64,000 bases of DNA from Promicromonospora iranensis (GTDB taxonomy: Bacteria > Actinomycetota > Actinomycetes > Actinomycetales > Cellulomonadaceae), in assembly GCF_028994805.1 (NCBI RefSeq), contig NZ_JAJQQP010000017.1:62959-126958 (forward strand), given 5' to 3'. The notes beneath the pieces were generated by a model, which was not told the origin of the DNA, made no database searches, and was given only the letters and a program-made list of their open reading frames with translations. How positions within the stretch are numbered: the stretch's first letter is position 1; every line of letters starts with the position of its first letter. Positions 20,303 to 27,992 of this stretch are shown here, piece by piece. The position numbers were made by a program, and so were the translations under genes.

Positions 20303-22005
20303 GATGTCACCTCCAGGGGGATGTCGACGATGGGGTTCTCGTACTTGGAGCTGCGGACACTGATCGTCACCGTCCAGCTCCCCGGCATGGTGAGGTCGAG
20401 CGTGGCCTCGTAGGTGCCAGGACCGGTCTCGGTCAGGGGCCGGGTGAACGGCCCGATGGCGGGCTCCGCGAGCGTGGTCGACAGCTCGGGCGTCTCGAGC
20501 GGTTCCAGGGGCGCACCGGCCGGGTCGAGGAGCGTGATCTCCAGCGAGTTGACGCCGACCCTGCCGGGGGTGATCCGCGCCCGGAGCGAACCGGTCCCGG
20601 CCTCCTCTGTGACGTCGACGCCCTGTGGTGCCGCTTCCTCGGCGACCGCGGCGTCCGTGGCGACGGGACTGTTCGAGACCAGGACACCGGTCGCACTGAG
20701 GACGAGCCCGAGGAGGGCCACCTCGGCCAGGACGGTCCGGCCGAGACGGCGCCGGGCGACAGCGGCGGGCGCCGTGTGGCCGCTGCCAGGACCGCCGCTC
20801 GTGACCGTGGGCACGAGGCGGTACCGGTTCCAGGCGGCGATCACGACGACGCAGAGCGCGAGCCCGGCCTTGATCAGCAGGGTTCGGCCGTAGTCCGTGC
20901 CCAGCAGGGCCTCTACGGTGCCCAGGGTGCGCCAACCGAGGGTCACCCCGGTCAGTGCGAGCACCAGCACGAGCCACGCGCCGAGCGTCGAGAACCGCAC
21001 GACGGTGGTCCCGGCACGGCGTGGGTCCAGACCGGCCGAGGGCGCCAGCACGAGGGCGAGCCCGGTCACGCCGCCGAGCCACACCGCGCCGGCCGCGACG
21101 TGCAGCGCGTCGGAGCCGAGGACGAGCCACGCCGGGCCGAAGGTCCGGGTGTGCCCGACCAGGAGCAGCGCGCCCAGCGCGAGCGTCGACGCGCCGAGCG
21201 CCACGCCGGCCGGCCAGGCGGCACGCGTCCCACGACCGGCACGGGGTGCGGACAGCGTTGCCAGGACGAGCCCGGTCAGCCCGAGCGCGCCGGCGACGGC
21301 GGTGTCGGACAAGATCCCGGTGGTCCACGTCGCGGGCTCGGCGACGGAGGCCAGGCTTCCGCCCGCCTGCCAGGCGGTGGTCAGCGGTACCGCGGCGACG
21401 AGCGCGACGGCGGCGGCGGCCAGCCCACCGGTCCGCACCAGCTGGATCCTGCGCCGGAGCACCGGCGCAGATCCGGGTGACACGTGCAGCACGAGCAGCT
21501 CGAAGACGACGAGCCCGACCACGAGGAAGGTCCCCAGGTACACGACGGTCTGGTCGATCGCGCGCGCCGCGACGAGGCCGGCGCTCGGCTCCGTGACCTG
21601 CGCGTCGATGCTCGTGCTGCTCGGCACGCCCACGGAGAACGAGAACGCGCCCGCGACCGGGTGGCTGTCGAGGGAGATGACGCGCCAGCTCACCACGTAC
21701 GTACCGTCGGCGAGCGGGGCGCCCGGGGTGACCACCAGGGTGTCGTCGACAGCGACGGCGGCGGCGTCGACCGGCGAGCCGTCGGCGGCCAGCAGGGTGG
21801 TACCGCCGTCGACCGCCTGGACCGGCTCGTTGAAGGTGATCGTCACCTTGTCCGGGGGCGCGTCGAGGACGGCGCCGTCCTGGGGGTCGGTGCCGAGGAG
21901 CACGGCGTGCGCCGCGGCAGGGCCGCCCGTGAGAAGCACGAGCAGCCCTGCCGCGGCACCGACGAGCACCGCCACCGCCCGGCGCCAGGATCTGGTGCGG
22001 GGCAT
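20299..22005 (-). CDS. CopC-CopD fusion copper-resistance/uptake protein
   Basis: A 568-residue fusion. A signal peptide is followed by a CopC domain (about 33-125) with copper ligands in the N-terminal AHAVL and in LDSHPVAGAF. Then comes a multi-helix CopD membrane domain (about 150-420; DALHVAAGAVWLGGVTGL is characteristic), and a C-terminal YtkA/FixH-like beta domain (about 450-568) facing outside. CopC-CopD fusions are common in actinomycetes and move copper across the membrane. I start at the ATG at 22005, eight codons before the hydrophobic core and seven bases after the ycnI stop. It overlaps the next gene by four bases. Confidence 0.92.
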   Translation of the reverse strand: MPRTRSWRRAVAVLVGAAAGLLVLLTGGPAAAHAVLLGTDPQDGAVLDAPPDKVTITFNEPVQAVDGGTTLLAADGSPVDAAAVAVDDTLVVTPGAPLADGTYVVSWRVISLDSHPVAGAFSFSVGVPSSTSIDAQVTEPSAGLVAARAIDQTVVYLGTFLVVGLVVFELLVLHVSPGSAPVLRRRIQLVRTGGLAAAAVALVAAVPLTTAWQAGGSLASVAEPATWTTGILSDTAVAGALGLTGLVLATLSAPRAGRGTRAAWPAGVALGASTLALGALLLVGHTRTFGPAWLVLGSDALHVAAGAVWLGGVTGLALVLAPSAGLDPRRAGTTVVRFSTLGAWLVLVLALTGVTLGWRTLGTVEALLGTDYGRTLLIKAGLALCVVVIAAWNRYRLVPTVTSGGPGSGHTAPAAVARRRLGRTVLAEVALLGLVLSATGVLVSNSPVATDAAVAEEAAPQGVDVTEEAGTGSLRARITPGRVGVNSLEITLLDPAGAPLEPLETPELSTTLAEPAIGPFTRPLTETGPGTYEATLDLTMPGSWTVTISVRSSKYENPIVDIPLEVTS

Positions 22006-22012
22006 CACAGCC

Positions 22013-22738
22013 TCAGTTCTGCGGGCGGGAGCGCAGGAACGCCAGCAGACCGAGCACGAGGCCACCCGCGCCGAGCACCAGAGCGATCCAGCTCACGGCC
22101 GAGGTGCTGCTGCCCGGGTCCGAGGTGCTCGTCGCACCGCCGTCGGCGGCCGCGGCCTGTTCGGTGTCAGCAGCCTCGTCCTCGGCAGGTACCTCGCCCT
22201 CGACCTCGGCGCCGGTGAGCACGATGGTCGGCGCCGGGTACTCGAGCTCGTCGGCACTCTGCCCGTCATCGGGCAGCTGCACCCAGCCGGTCTCACCCTC
22301 CTCGCACTCCTGGACAGCCGGGAAGGCCAGCGTCTCGCCCTCGGCCTCCGGCAGCTTGAGCGAGAGCTCGAACGCGTCACGCAGACCGTCGAGCAGAGGC
22401 TCCTTGGCCGTGTAGACGACCTCGGCCACCCGTTCCGTGTACTCGCCGCCGTGGCCGTCCTCGACGGGCTCGGGGAGGTCCTCCATGACCTTCTCGACGT
22501 CCCACCCCGGGTTCACGCTGGGCGTCACCGCGATGATCTGCTCCGGCATCTGGATGGACACCGTGGTGGTCGAGGATCCCTCGCACCCGTGCGGGACGCT
22601 CATGGTCAGGAGAGCGTAGGCGCCCGCGGCGGTCGTGCTGGGGGTCACCGTGACGTGCGCGGAGGCGCTCGTCGCGCCCGCGACGACAAGACCGGCCGCG
22701 AGCGTGGTCGCGCCGAGGGCGCGCGAAAGCTTTCGCAT
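22013..22738 (-). CDS. ycnI: Copper-binding YcnI/DUF1775 protein
   Basis: A 241-residue protein: signal peptide (1-27), mature N-terminus HVTVTPSTTAAGAY with the copper-ligand His28, a DUF1775 beta-sandwich (VPHGCEGSSTTTVSIQMP; NPGWDVEK with a conserved Trp), an acidic low-complexity linker (about 170-205), a membrane helix near 215-235 and a short basic tail. YcnI proteins bind copper outside the cell. It lies directly upstream of CopC-CopD, as in many genomes. Confidence 0.93.
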   Translation of the reverse strand: MRKLSRALGATTLAAGLVVAGATSASAHVTVTPSTTAAGAYALLTMSVPHGCEGSSTTTVSIQMPEQIIAVTPSVNPGWDVEKVMEDLPEPVEDGHGGEYTERVAEVVYTAKEPLLDGLRDAFELSLKLPEAEGETLAFPAVQECEEGETGWVQLPDDGQSADELEYPAPTIVLTGAEVEGEVPAEDEAADTEQAAAADGGATSTSDPGSSTSAVSWIALVLGAGGLVLGLLAFLRSRPQN

Positions 22739-22831
22739 GGTTGATGCCTTTCAGAGAGGAACGTCCGTGGGGTTCGTGGCGCTGTACGTGCCACGGGACC
22801 GAGCGTCCGTGGAGACGGCGCTCGGGTGGGG

Positions 22832-23377
22832 TCAGACCCGCACGGGCGGACCGCGTCCTCTCAGAGTCTCGGGCACACGTTCACCGTGGCCGGCGATCAG
22901 ACGACCGATGACGAGCTTGCGAGGCAGGGTGATGGCGGCCGGAGCCGTCGGGAGGTGACGCGCGGTCAGCCACACCCACAAGCGCCAGAGCAGGGTCTCG
23001 CCGTGCCGCAGGACGAGCGCCACGACGAGCGTCGCCACGACGTGTGCCCCGATCATCAACGGGTCCGCCATGGCCCCCGGATGGTGGTGTTCCCCCGGTG
23101 TCCCGGGCACGACGGAGAGCAGAGCACACTGCTCGAAGACGACGTGCAGCACCACCTGCCCGGCCCCGAGCAGCCCGACGAGGCGCGGCATCGAGATCTC
23201 ATGCCGGGCGACAGGCCGGACGGTCACCGCGGTCAGGGCCGCGAGGACGACGAGCGGCACCACTCCGGGACGGGCACCGCCGGCGAGACCATGCGCGACG
23301 AGGGACAGGCCGACCACCACAACGGCGAGCAGCAGCGCCCGCACGCCATGGAGAACTCCTGTTCCCGGCGAAGTCAC
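22832..23377 (-). CDS. Polytopic membrane protein of the copper operon
   Basis: A 181-residue protein with about four membrane segments (ALLLAVVVVGLSLVAHGLAGG; VVPLVVLAALTAVTV; LVGLLGAGQVVLHVVF; MIGAHVVATLVVALVL). A His-rich loop GEHHHPGAM and further His in membrane helices are potential metal ligands. It is not a family I can name, but it is regularly seen beside YcnI/CopC genes in actinomycetes. It heads the copper operon, with a leaderless GTG start behind a TAGAGT -10. Confidence 0.78.
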   Translation of the reverse strand: MTSPGTGVLHGVRALLLAVVVVGLSLVAHGLAGGARPGVVPLVVLAALTAVTVRPVARHEISMPRLVGLLGAGQVVLHVVFEQCALLSVVPGTPGEHHHPGAMADPLMIGAHVVATLVVALVLRHGETLLWRLWVWLTARHLPTAPAAITLPRKLVIGRLIAGHGERVPETLRGRGPPVRV

Positions 23378-23383
23378 GGACGA

Positions 23384-23389
23384 ACTCTA
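23384..23389 (-). promoter_or_regulatory. -10 hexamer of the copper operon (leaderless)
   Basis: TAGAGT on the minus strand, six bases before the GTG at 23377; no Shine-Dalgarno. Confidence 0.5.
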
Positions 23390-23492
23390 GCGCTCGACAG
23401 CCCCCATATGACCAGCCCCTGTCCGTGAATGCCGGGCTGGACGCCGAGCCGTCAGGGCTTCCCTAACGCAGCTCCCGGGTCAGGCGCTGAGC

Positions 23493-23524
23493 TGGCCGAG
23501 CAGTGCTCACGCGCTGCTCGGCCA
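23493..23524 (-). terminator. Terminator of the GH35/ABC operon
   Basis: Perfect 11-bp inverted repeat TGGCCGAGCAG (23493-23503) and complement at 23514-23524, 10-base loop, 14 bases past the last gene's stop. Confidence 0.72.
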
Positions 23525-23537
23525 CACCTCCGTCACG

Positions 23538-24854
23538 TCATGGGCCGCCCAGCAGGATGCGATTGCATTCGCGCTGGAGCTCCGTGTCGTCCCACATCGC
23601 GTGGTGCGGGGCCGCGTTCGAGCAGACGAGCGAGCCCCACGCACCGGCCTCGACGGAGAGCCGGGCCGCGTCGCGACAGATCTGCGCCCCGACCGGGCCT
23701 TCCTCGAACCGGCAGTCACGTGGCGTGTAACCGACCCAGCCCTCACCGAACACGAGCGGGATCTCCAGGCGTGCGGCGGTATCGGCTGCGACGCCGATCC
23801 ATTCCCTGAGGCGCAGGGCCATCGCGATGCGATGAGCGCCGTAGCGGTCGTAGAGCCAGCGGTCGACCCGCTGCGGGTCGCACCAGTCGTGGACGTAGAT
23901 CTCCGCCTCTCCCACGATCGAGGCGTGCCGTTTCCACTCCTCGTCAGCCGGCGGAGCCCACTCGGACAGTCGCGGCGCCCCCGGAAGCAGCAGCTCGGCA
24001 TCCGCACGCTCTTGCGGGAAGCCCGCGGGGTCGCCGCGGAGCGCGAACTCCTGGACGAGGTCGTCGAGCACGCCATAGACGTAGGGGTGTACGACGAGCA
24101 CCTCTGCGTTGCGCGGGAGGCCGCGCATGGCCGTGACCGGTACTGCCGCGTAGTTCACGCCGCACAGGACGTCGGGGTGGCGGGCGCGGAACGTGTCGAT
24201 CCCGGCCTCGAGGCGCCCGCGTAGCTCGACCACAGGATCTCCCTGGCCGGGCAGCCCGTGCGTGAGGTGGCCTGCCTGGACCTCGTTGTGCAGCTCGACG
24301 AAGGCGAGGGTGTGGGCAAGTCCGTGCTCGGTCAGCAGGTCGACCAGCTCGACCATGGCATGGCCGAGCTCCACGAGCCGTTCCTCGGGATCGACGGCCT
24401 GGAGTGCGTCGTACCACGCCCGGTCCGCCGCGAACGCCGGGCTCTGCTGGTACTCCCAGGACGAGGCGATCACGACCACCCCGTGCCGGTCGGCAGCCCG
24501 GAAGAAGGCCAGCAGGTGTGCACGCGCATCGATGGTCGTCGGTGATTCGACGTCGTACCAGCGCACCCTGCCGGCATACCCCCCGCCGATGGGCTGGAGC
24601 CGCACGGCACTGGTGTCGAGGCCGGAGCGGAACAGCAGGAACGGCATGGCGCAGATCCGCACGGTGTTGTAGCCGAGCTCGACGGCGCGGGCGAAGGCGG
24701 CGTCGAGGTCCTCGAACGGCTCGCCGGGACCGGTGCGGACGTACCACGAGAAGTCCCACAGCGTGATGGCGAGCCGCTCGGGCAGGTGCTCCGGGACGCG
24801 GGCCGAGCTGTCGGTCCGGACCTTCGTCGCTGTGGTCACCATGGACGCTCTCAT
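23538..24854 (-). CDS. Cellulase-like glycoside hydrolase (GH-A clan type), cytoplasmic
   Basis: A 438-residue TIM-barrel protein without a signal peptide. It has a GH5-like layout: DFSWYVRTGPGEPF and GYNTVRICAMPFLLF at the front, a probable acid/base Glu near 188 in ELHNEV and a probable nucleophile Glu near 369 in VFGEGWVGY. It is the type often annotated as cellulase-like family. It would act on sugars brought in by the linked ABC transporter. The ATG at 24854 overlaps the permease stop by four bases; a second in-frame ATG lies four codons later. The family number is not certain. Confidence 0.8.
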   Translation of the reverse strand: MRASMVTTATKVRTDSSARVPEHLPERLAITLWDFSWYVRTGPGEPFEDLDAAFARAVELGYNTVRICAMPFLLFRSGLDTSAVRLQPIGGGYAGRVRWYDVESPTTIDARAHLLAFFRAADRHGVVVIASSWEYQQSPAFAADRAWYDALQAVDPEERLVELGHAMVELVDLLTEHGLAHTLAFVELHNEVQAGHLTHGLPGQGDPVVELRGRLEAGIDTFRARHPDVLCGVNYAAVPVTAMRGLPRNAEVLVVHPYVYGVLDDLVQEFALRGDPAGFPQERADAELLLPGAPRLSEWAPPADEEWKRHASIVGEAEIYVHDWCDPQRVDRWLYDRYGAHRIAMALRLREWIGVAADTAARLEIPLVFGEGWVGYTPRDCRFEEGPVGAQICRDAARLSVEAGAWGSLVCSNAAPHHAMWDDTELQRECNRILLGGP

Positions 24855-25744
24855 CCCTTGACCGCCCCTGCTGTCAGACCGTTCACGAGCTGCTTGCGCA
24901 GGACGAAGAACACGATCAGGGCGGGCACCGCGGCCAGCACCGAACCAGCCATGACCAGGTCGTACTGGCGCCCCTCGGCGCCGAACAACGCCTGCAGCCC
25001 GAGCGGCACCGTGTAGAACTCCGGCTCCGCCACGATCACCAGCGGCCACAGGAGGTTGTTGTACGAGTTGAGGAAGCTCCACACGGCCAGCGCCCCGACG
25101 GCGGGACGCAGCAGGGGGAACACCACCGTGAGGAACGCCCGGAACTCCGAGCACCCGTCGATGCGTGCCGCGTCGAGGATCTCGTCCGGCACGGACTGCT
25201 CGGTGTACTGGCGCATCATGAAGATGCCGAACGCGGGTGCCACCCAGGGGACCACGAGCGCGAAGAACGGGTTGGCGAGCCCGAGCTTGGCGACCAGGAT
25301 GAACAGCGGGACCACGATCACCGCGAACGGGATGGCCATCGAGGAGAACATCACGTCGAAGAGCAGATTCTTGCCGCGGAACTCGTACTTGGCGAAGCCG
25401 AACCCGGCCAGCGAGCAGAGAAAGACGGTAGCGGCCGTGCTGACCACCGCGATCACGGTGCTCATCAGCATCCACGACCAGAACGGCTGAGTGGCGAGCA
25501 GCGTCGTGTAGTTGCCGAGCGTCGCGGACTCGGGCCACAGGGTGGGCGGGAACGCGAAGATGTCGCTGCGATCCTTGAAGGACGACGACAGCGCCCAGAG
25601 CAGCGGGACCACGTAGACGAGTGCGAGGGCGACGAGGGCCGCGTAGAGCGCTGCTCGTGCAGGGCGGGTGGCCCGCCGTCGTCGTACCGGCGCGATGGTC
25701 GCGGCCGGTGACGCTTCGGCGGTGGTGGTCAGTGTGGTGCTCAT
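24851..25744 (-). CDS. ABC sugar-transporter permease (MalG-type)
   Basis: A 297-residue permease with a basic N-terminus, about six membrane segments, EAA loop DAARIDGCSEFRAFLTVVFP and the typical C-terminus VNGLTAGAVKG. It forms the channel with the adjacent MalF-type subunit. No ATPase gene is linked. It overlaps both neighbouring genes by four bases. Confidence 0.95.
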   Translation of the reverse strand: MSTTLTTTAEASPAATIAPVRRRRATRPARAALYAALVALALVYVVPLLWALSSSFKDRSDIFAFPPTLWPESATLGNYTTLLATQPFWSWMLMSTVIAVVSTAATVFLCSLAGFGFAKYEFRGKNLLFDVMFSSMAIPFAVIVVPLFILVAKLGLANPFFALVVPWVAPAFGIFMMRQYTEQSVPDEILDAARIDGCSEFRAFLTVVFPLLRPAVGALAVWSFLNSYNNLLWPLVIVAEPEFYTVPLGLQALFGAEGRQYDLVMAGSVLAAVPALIVFFVLRKQLVNGLTAGAVKG

Positions 25745-26667
25745 CGGGTCCTCCCGACGCCGAACGCGCGGGTGCCGATGCGGCCCAGCACGAAGACGAT
25801 GACGAACATGATGACGCCGGCGGCTGCTGCGTAGCCGAGCTCATGACGCTGGAAGCCTGCGCGGTAGACGAACATCGAGACCGACAAGGTGGCCTCACCG
25901 GGCCCGCCCTGCGTGAGGAGGAACGGCTCCTCGAAGATCTGCGCCGTGTTGACCAGCATGGTCACGGCGATGAAGGCCGTGACGGGACGCAGCTGGGGCA
26001 GCGTGACGGAGAAGAAGCGGCGGACGACGCCCGCGCCGTCGAGCTCCGCCGCTTCGTGCAGCTCCCTCGGGATGGCCTGCAGGCCTGCCAGGAAGAAGAT
26101 CGTGAGGTAGCCGGTCCACCGCCACAGGACGAGCACGACCACCACGACGCGGGCCCACATCGGATCGGTGAGCCACGAAACTCCGCCGAACCCGAAGAGA
26201 GCTTCCAGGACTGCGTTCAGGAGCCCGTACTGTCCGTCGAAGATCAGGCCGAAGATCAGGGTGATGATGATCGGGGACAGCACGACTGGCATGAAGTACA
26301 CCAGTCGGAAGAAGTCGCGCAGCTTCAGGCCCCGCGCATCGAGTCCGAGTGCGATCGACAGCGACACGGGCAGCACGACGATGATCGCGAAGAGGGTGTA
26401 GAAGGCGGTGTTGCTCAGCGCCGCGCCGAAGCTCGCGTCCCCGAGCAGCCTGGAGTAGTTGGCCAGGCCGATGAACTCGGGCTCGCCGAGCCCCGCCCAG
26501 TCCGTCAGGCTCAGGTAAATGCCTGCCCCGACCGGGGCGAGCATGAAGACGGTGAAGAGCAGGAAGAAGGGCGAGATGAACGCGTAGGGTGCCCAGCGGC
26601 GCTGGTCGGAACGCAGCTTCGTCGCTGTGCTGGTGGTTGTCGTGGTGGTGCTCATGGTGGTGGTCAC
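25741..26667 (-). CDS. ABC sugar-transporter permease (MalF-type)
   Basis: A 308-residue permease. The N-terminus is a striking Thr-rich run (residues 2-16, nearly all Thr with a few Ser/Met). The EAA loop is HEAAELDGAGVVRRFFSVTLP. The GTG at 26667 overlaps the binding-protein stop; an in-frame ATG four codons later is an alternative. Confidence 0.93.
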   Translation of the reverse strand: MTTTMSTTTTTTSTATKLRSDQRRWAPYAFISPFFLLFTVFMLAPVGAGIYLSLTDWAGLGEPEFIGLANYSRLLGDASFGAALSNTAFYTLFAIIVVLPVSLSIALGLDARGLKLRDFFRLVYFMPVVLSPIIITLIFGLIFDGQYGLLNAVLEALFGFGGVSWLTDPMWARVVVVVLVLWRWTGYLTIFFLAGLQAIPRELHEAAELDGAGVVRRFFSVTLPQLRPVTAFIAVTMLVNTAQIFEEPFLLTQGGPGEATLSVSMFVYRAGFQRHELGYAAAAGVIMFVIVFVLGRIGTRAFGVGRTR

Positions 26668-27992
26668 TGCTGCACCTGCCTCTCGTACATCGCCACACCG
26701 ACCGTGAGGGCCGCCTCGGCGCCGATCTGGCCGTTGATCGCGCGCAGGATCGGCCCGCCGAGGCTGTCCCGCAGCACCGATGCCCCCGCGGCCTGGTAGA
26801 AGATCGGCATGTCCTGCGCTGCTGCCGCGTAGACCTCGAAGACCCGCTGGCCCCCGAGGTAGTCGTCGCTGATCTGCTGAAAGCTCGGCGCCTGGTACAG
26901 CTCGACGAGGGTCGGCAGGTACGCGCCGGCGTGATAGCGGGCGAGCTGACCCTCTTCGCTGAGGTAGGCCCGCTGGAGCAGGTCGGTCGCGGCGTCGGTC
27001 AGTTCTTGATCCTTGAGCACCGCGAACGCCGTCCCGCCCAGGGTCGACCCGACGTGGCCGCCGCCGGCGAACCTGGGGATGGTGCGCGCCCGCCAGCGCC
27101 CTGACTGGTCCGGGACGTTCGCCTGCAGACCGTAGACCTCGTACCAGTTGGGCATCACGGTCGCGATCAGCTGGCTCTCCTTCAGCGCCGCCGCCGCTGC
27201 GCCGCCGTACGGGTCGGACAGCGCGATGAACGCGCCGGAGCGTACGCCCTCGGCCATGAGCTCCAGGACCTCGACGGACTCCTCCGACACGACCGTGAGG
27301 TTGCCGTCGGCGTCGTACAGGCTGCCGCCGCGCTGCAGGAGCATCTGGACGAACCCGTTGACGATGGATCCGTTGTCGCCGTTGGCGACCATCCCGATGG
27401 CCTGTCCGGTGTCCGCCGCGACGCCGGCGCCGATCTCGAGCAGCTCTTCCCAGGTGTCGACGTCCTCCGGGATGCCGAGCTGTTCGAACAGGTCGGCCCG
27501 GTAGAACATCACGGAGACCGAGTTGTCCGACTCGAGGGCATAGACCTTCCCGCCGACGGAGTACGGCTGGGTCTTGAGCAGCCGGTCGCCCAGCGGCTCG
27601 GTCAGTGACGTGAGGTCGACGAACAGGTTCTCGGCGATGTCGGCCCGCATGACCCGCGGGAACTGGTCGATCACCAGGCCGGCGAGCTGCGGGAGCGGGC
27701 GCTGCGCGACCGCCTGGGTGATGAGCCGCGACACGATGTCCGCCGGGGCGATGGAGGTCACGTCGACACCGAAGCTCCACGCGCTTCCGCCGACCAGGGC
27801 GGCGTCAGTTGCGGCGGCGGTGAAGAACGTCGCGTACCCGGGGTCGTGCGTCCACAGGTCAAGGAGCGCGTCGCCGGACGAGACCGGCGTGGCGCAGCCC
27901 TGGGTCGTGCAGGCAGCCAGTGCTCCCCCGCCGGCGACACCGAGCCCCGCAAGACCGAGCACCTTGAGCAGGTCACGCCTGTTCAGCTCCAT
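26664..27992 (-). CDS. ABC sugar-binding lipoprotein with Tat-type signal
   Basis: A 442-residue solute-binding protein. The N-terminus has NRRDLLKVLG (twin-arginine) followed by a hydrophobic stretch and lipobox ALAAC near residue 28, suggesting Tat export and lipid anchoring. The fold is a family-1 sugar binder (LDLWTHDPGYATFF, LVIDQFPRVM, YSVGGKVYALESDNSVSVMFY, GGTAFAVLKD). The ATG at 27992 overlaps the GH35 stop (TGATG); a GTG one codon earlier is possible. It delivers an oligosaccharide to the two downstream permeases, probably a beta-galactoside given GH35. Confidence 0.93.
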   Translation of the reverse strand: MELNRRDLLKVLGLAGLGVAGGGALAACTTQGCATPVSSGDALLDLWTHDPGYATFFTAAATDAALVGGSAWSFGVDVTSIAPADIVSRLITQAVAQRPLPQLAGLVIDQFPRVMRADIAENLFVDLTSLTEPLGDRLLKTQPYSVGGKVYALESDNSVSVMFYRADLFEQLGIPEDVDTWEELLEIGAGVAADTGQAIGMVANGDNGSIVNGFVQMLLQRGGSLYDADGNLTVVSEESVEVLELMAEGVRSGAFIALSDPYGGAAAAALKESQLIATVMPNWYEVYGLQANVPDQSGRWRARTIPRFAGGGHVGSTLGGTAFAVLKDQELTDAATDLLQRAYLSEEGQLARYHAGAYLPTLVELYQAPSFQQISDDYLGGQRVFEVYAAAAQDMPIFYQAAGASVLRDSLGGPILRAINGQIGAEAALTVGVAMYERQVQQ

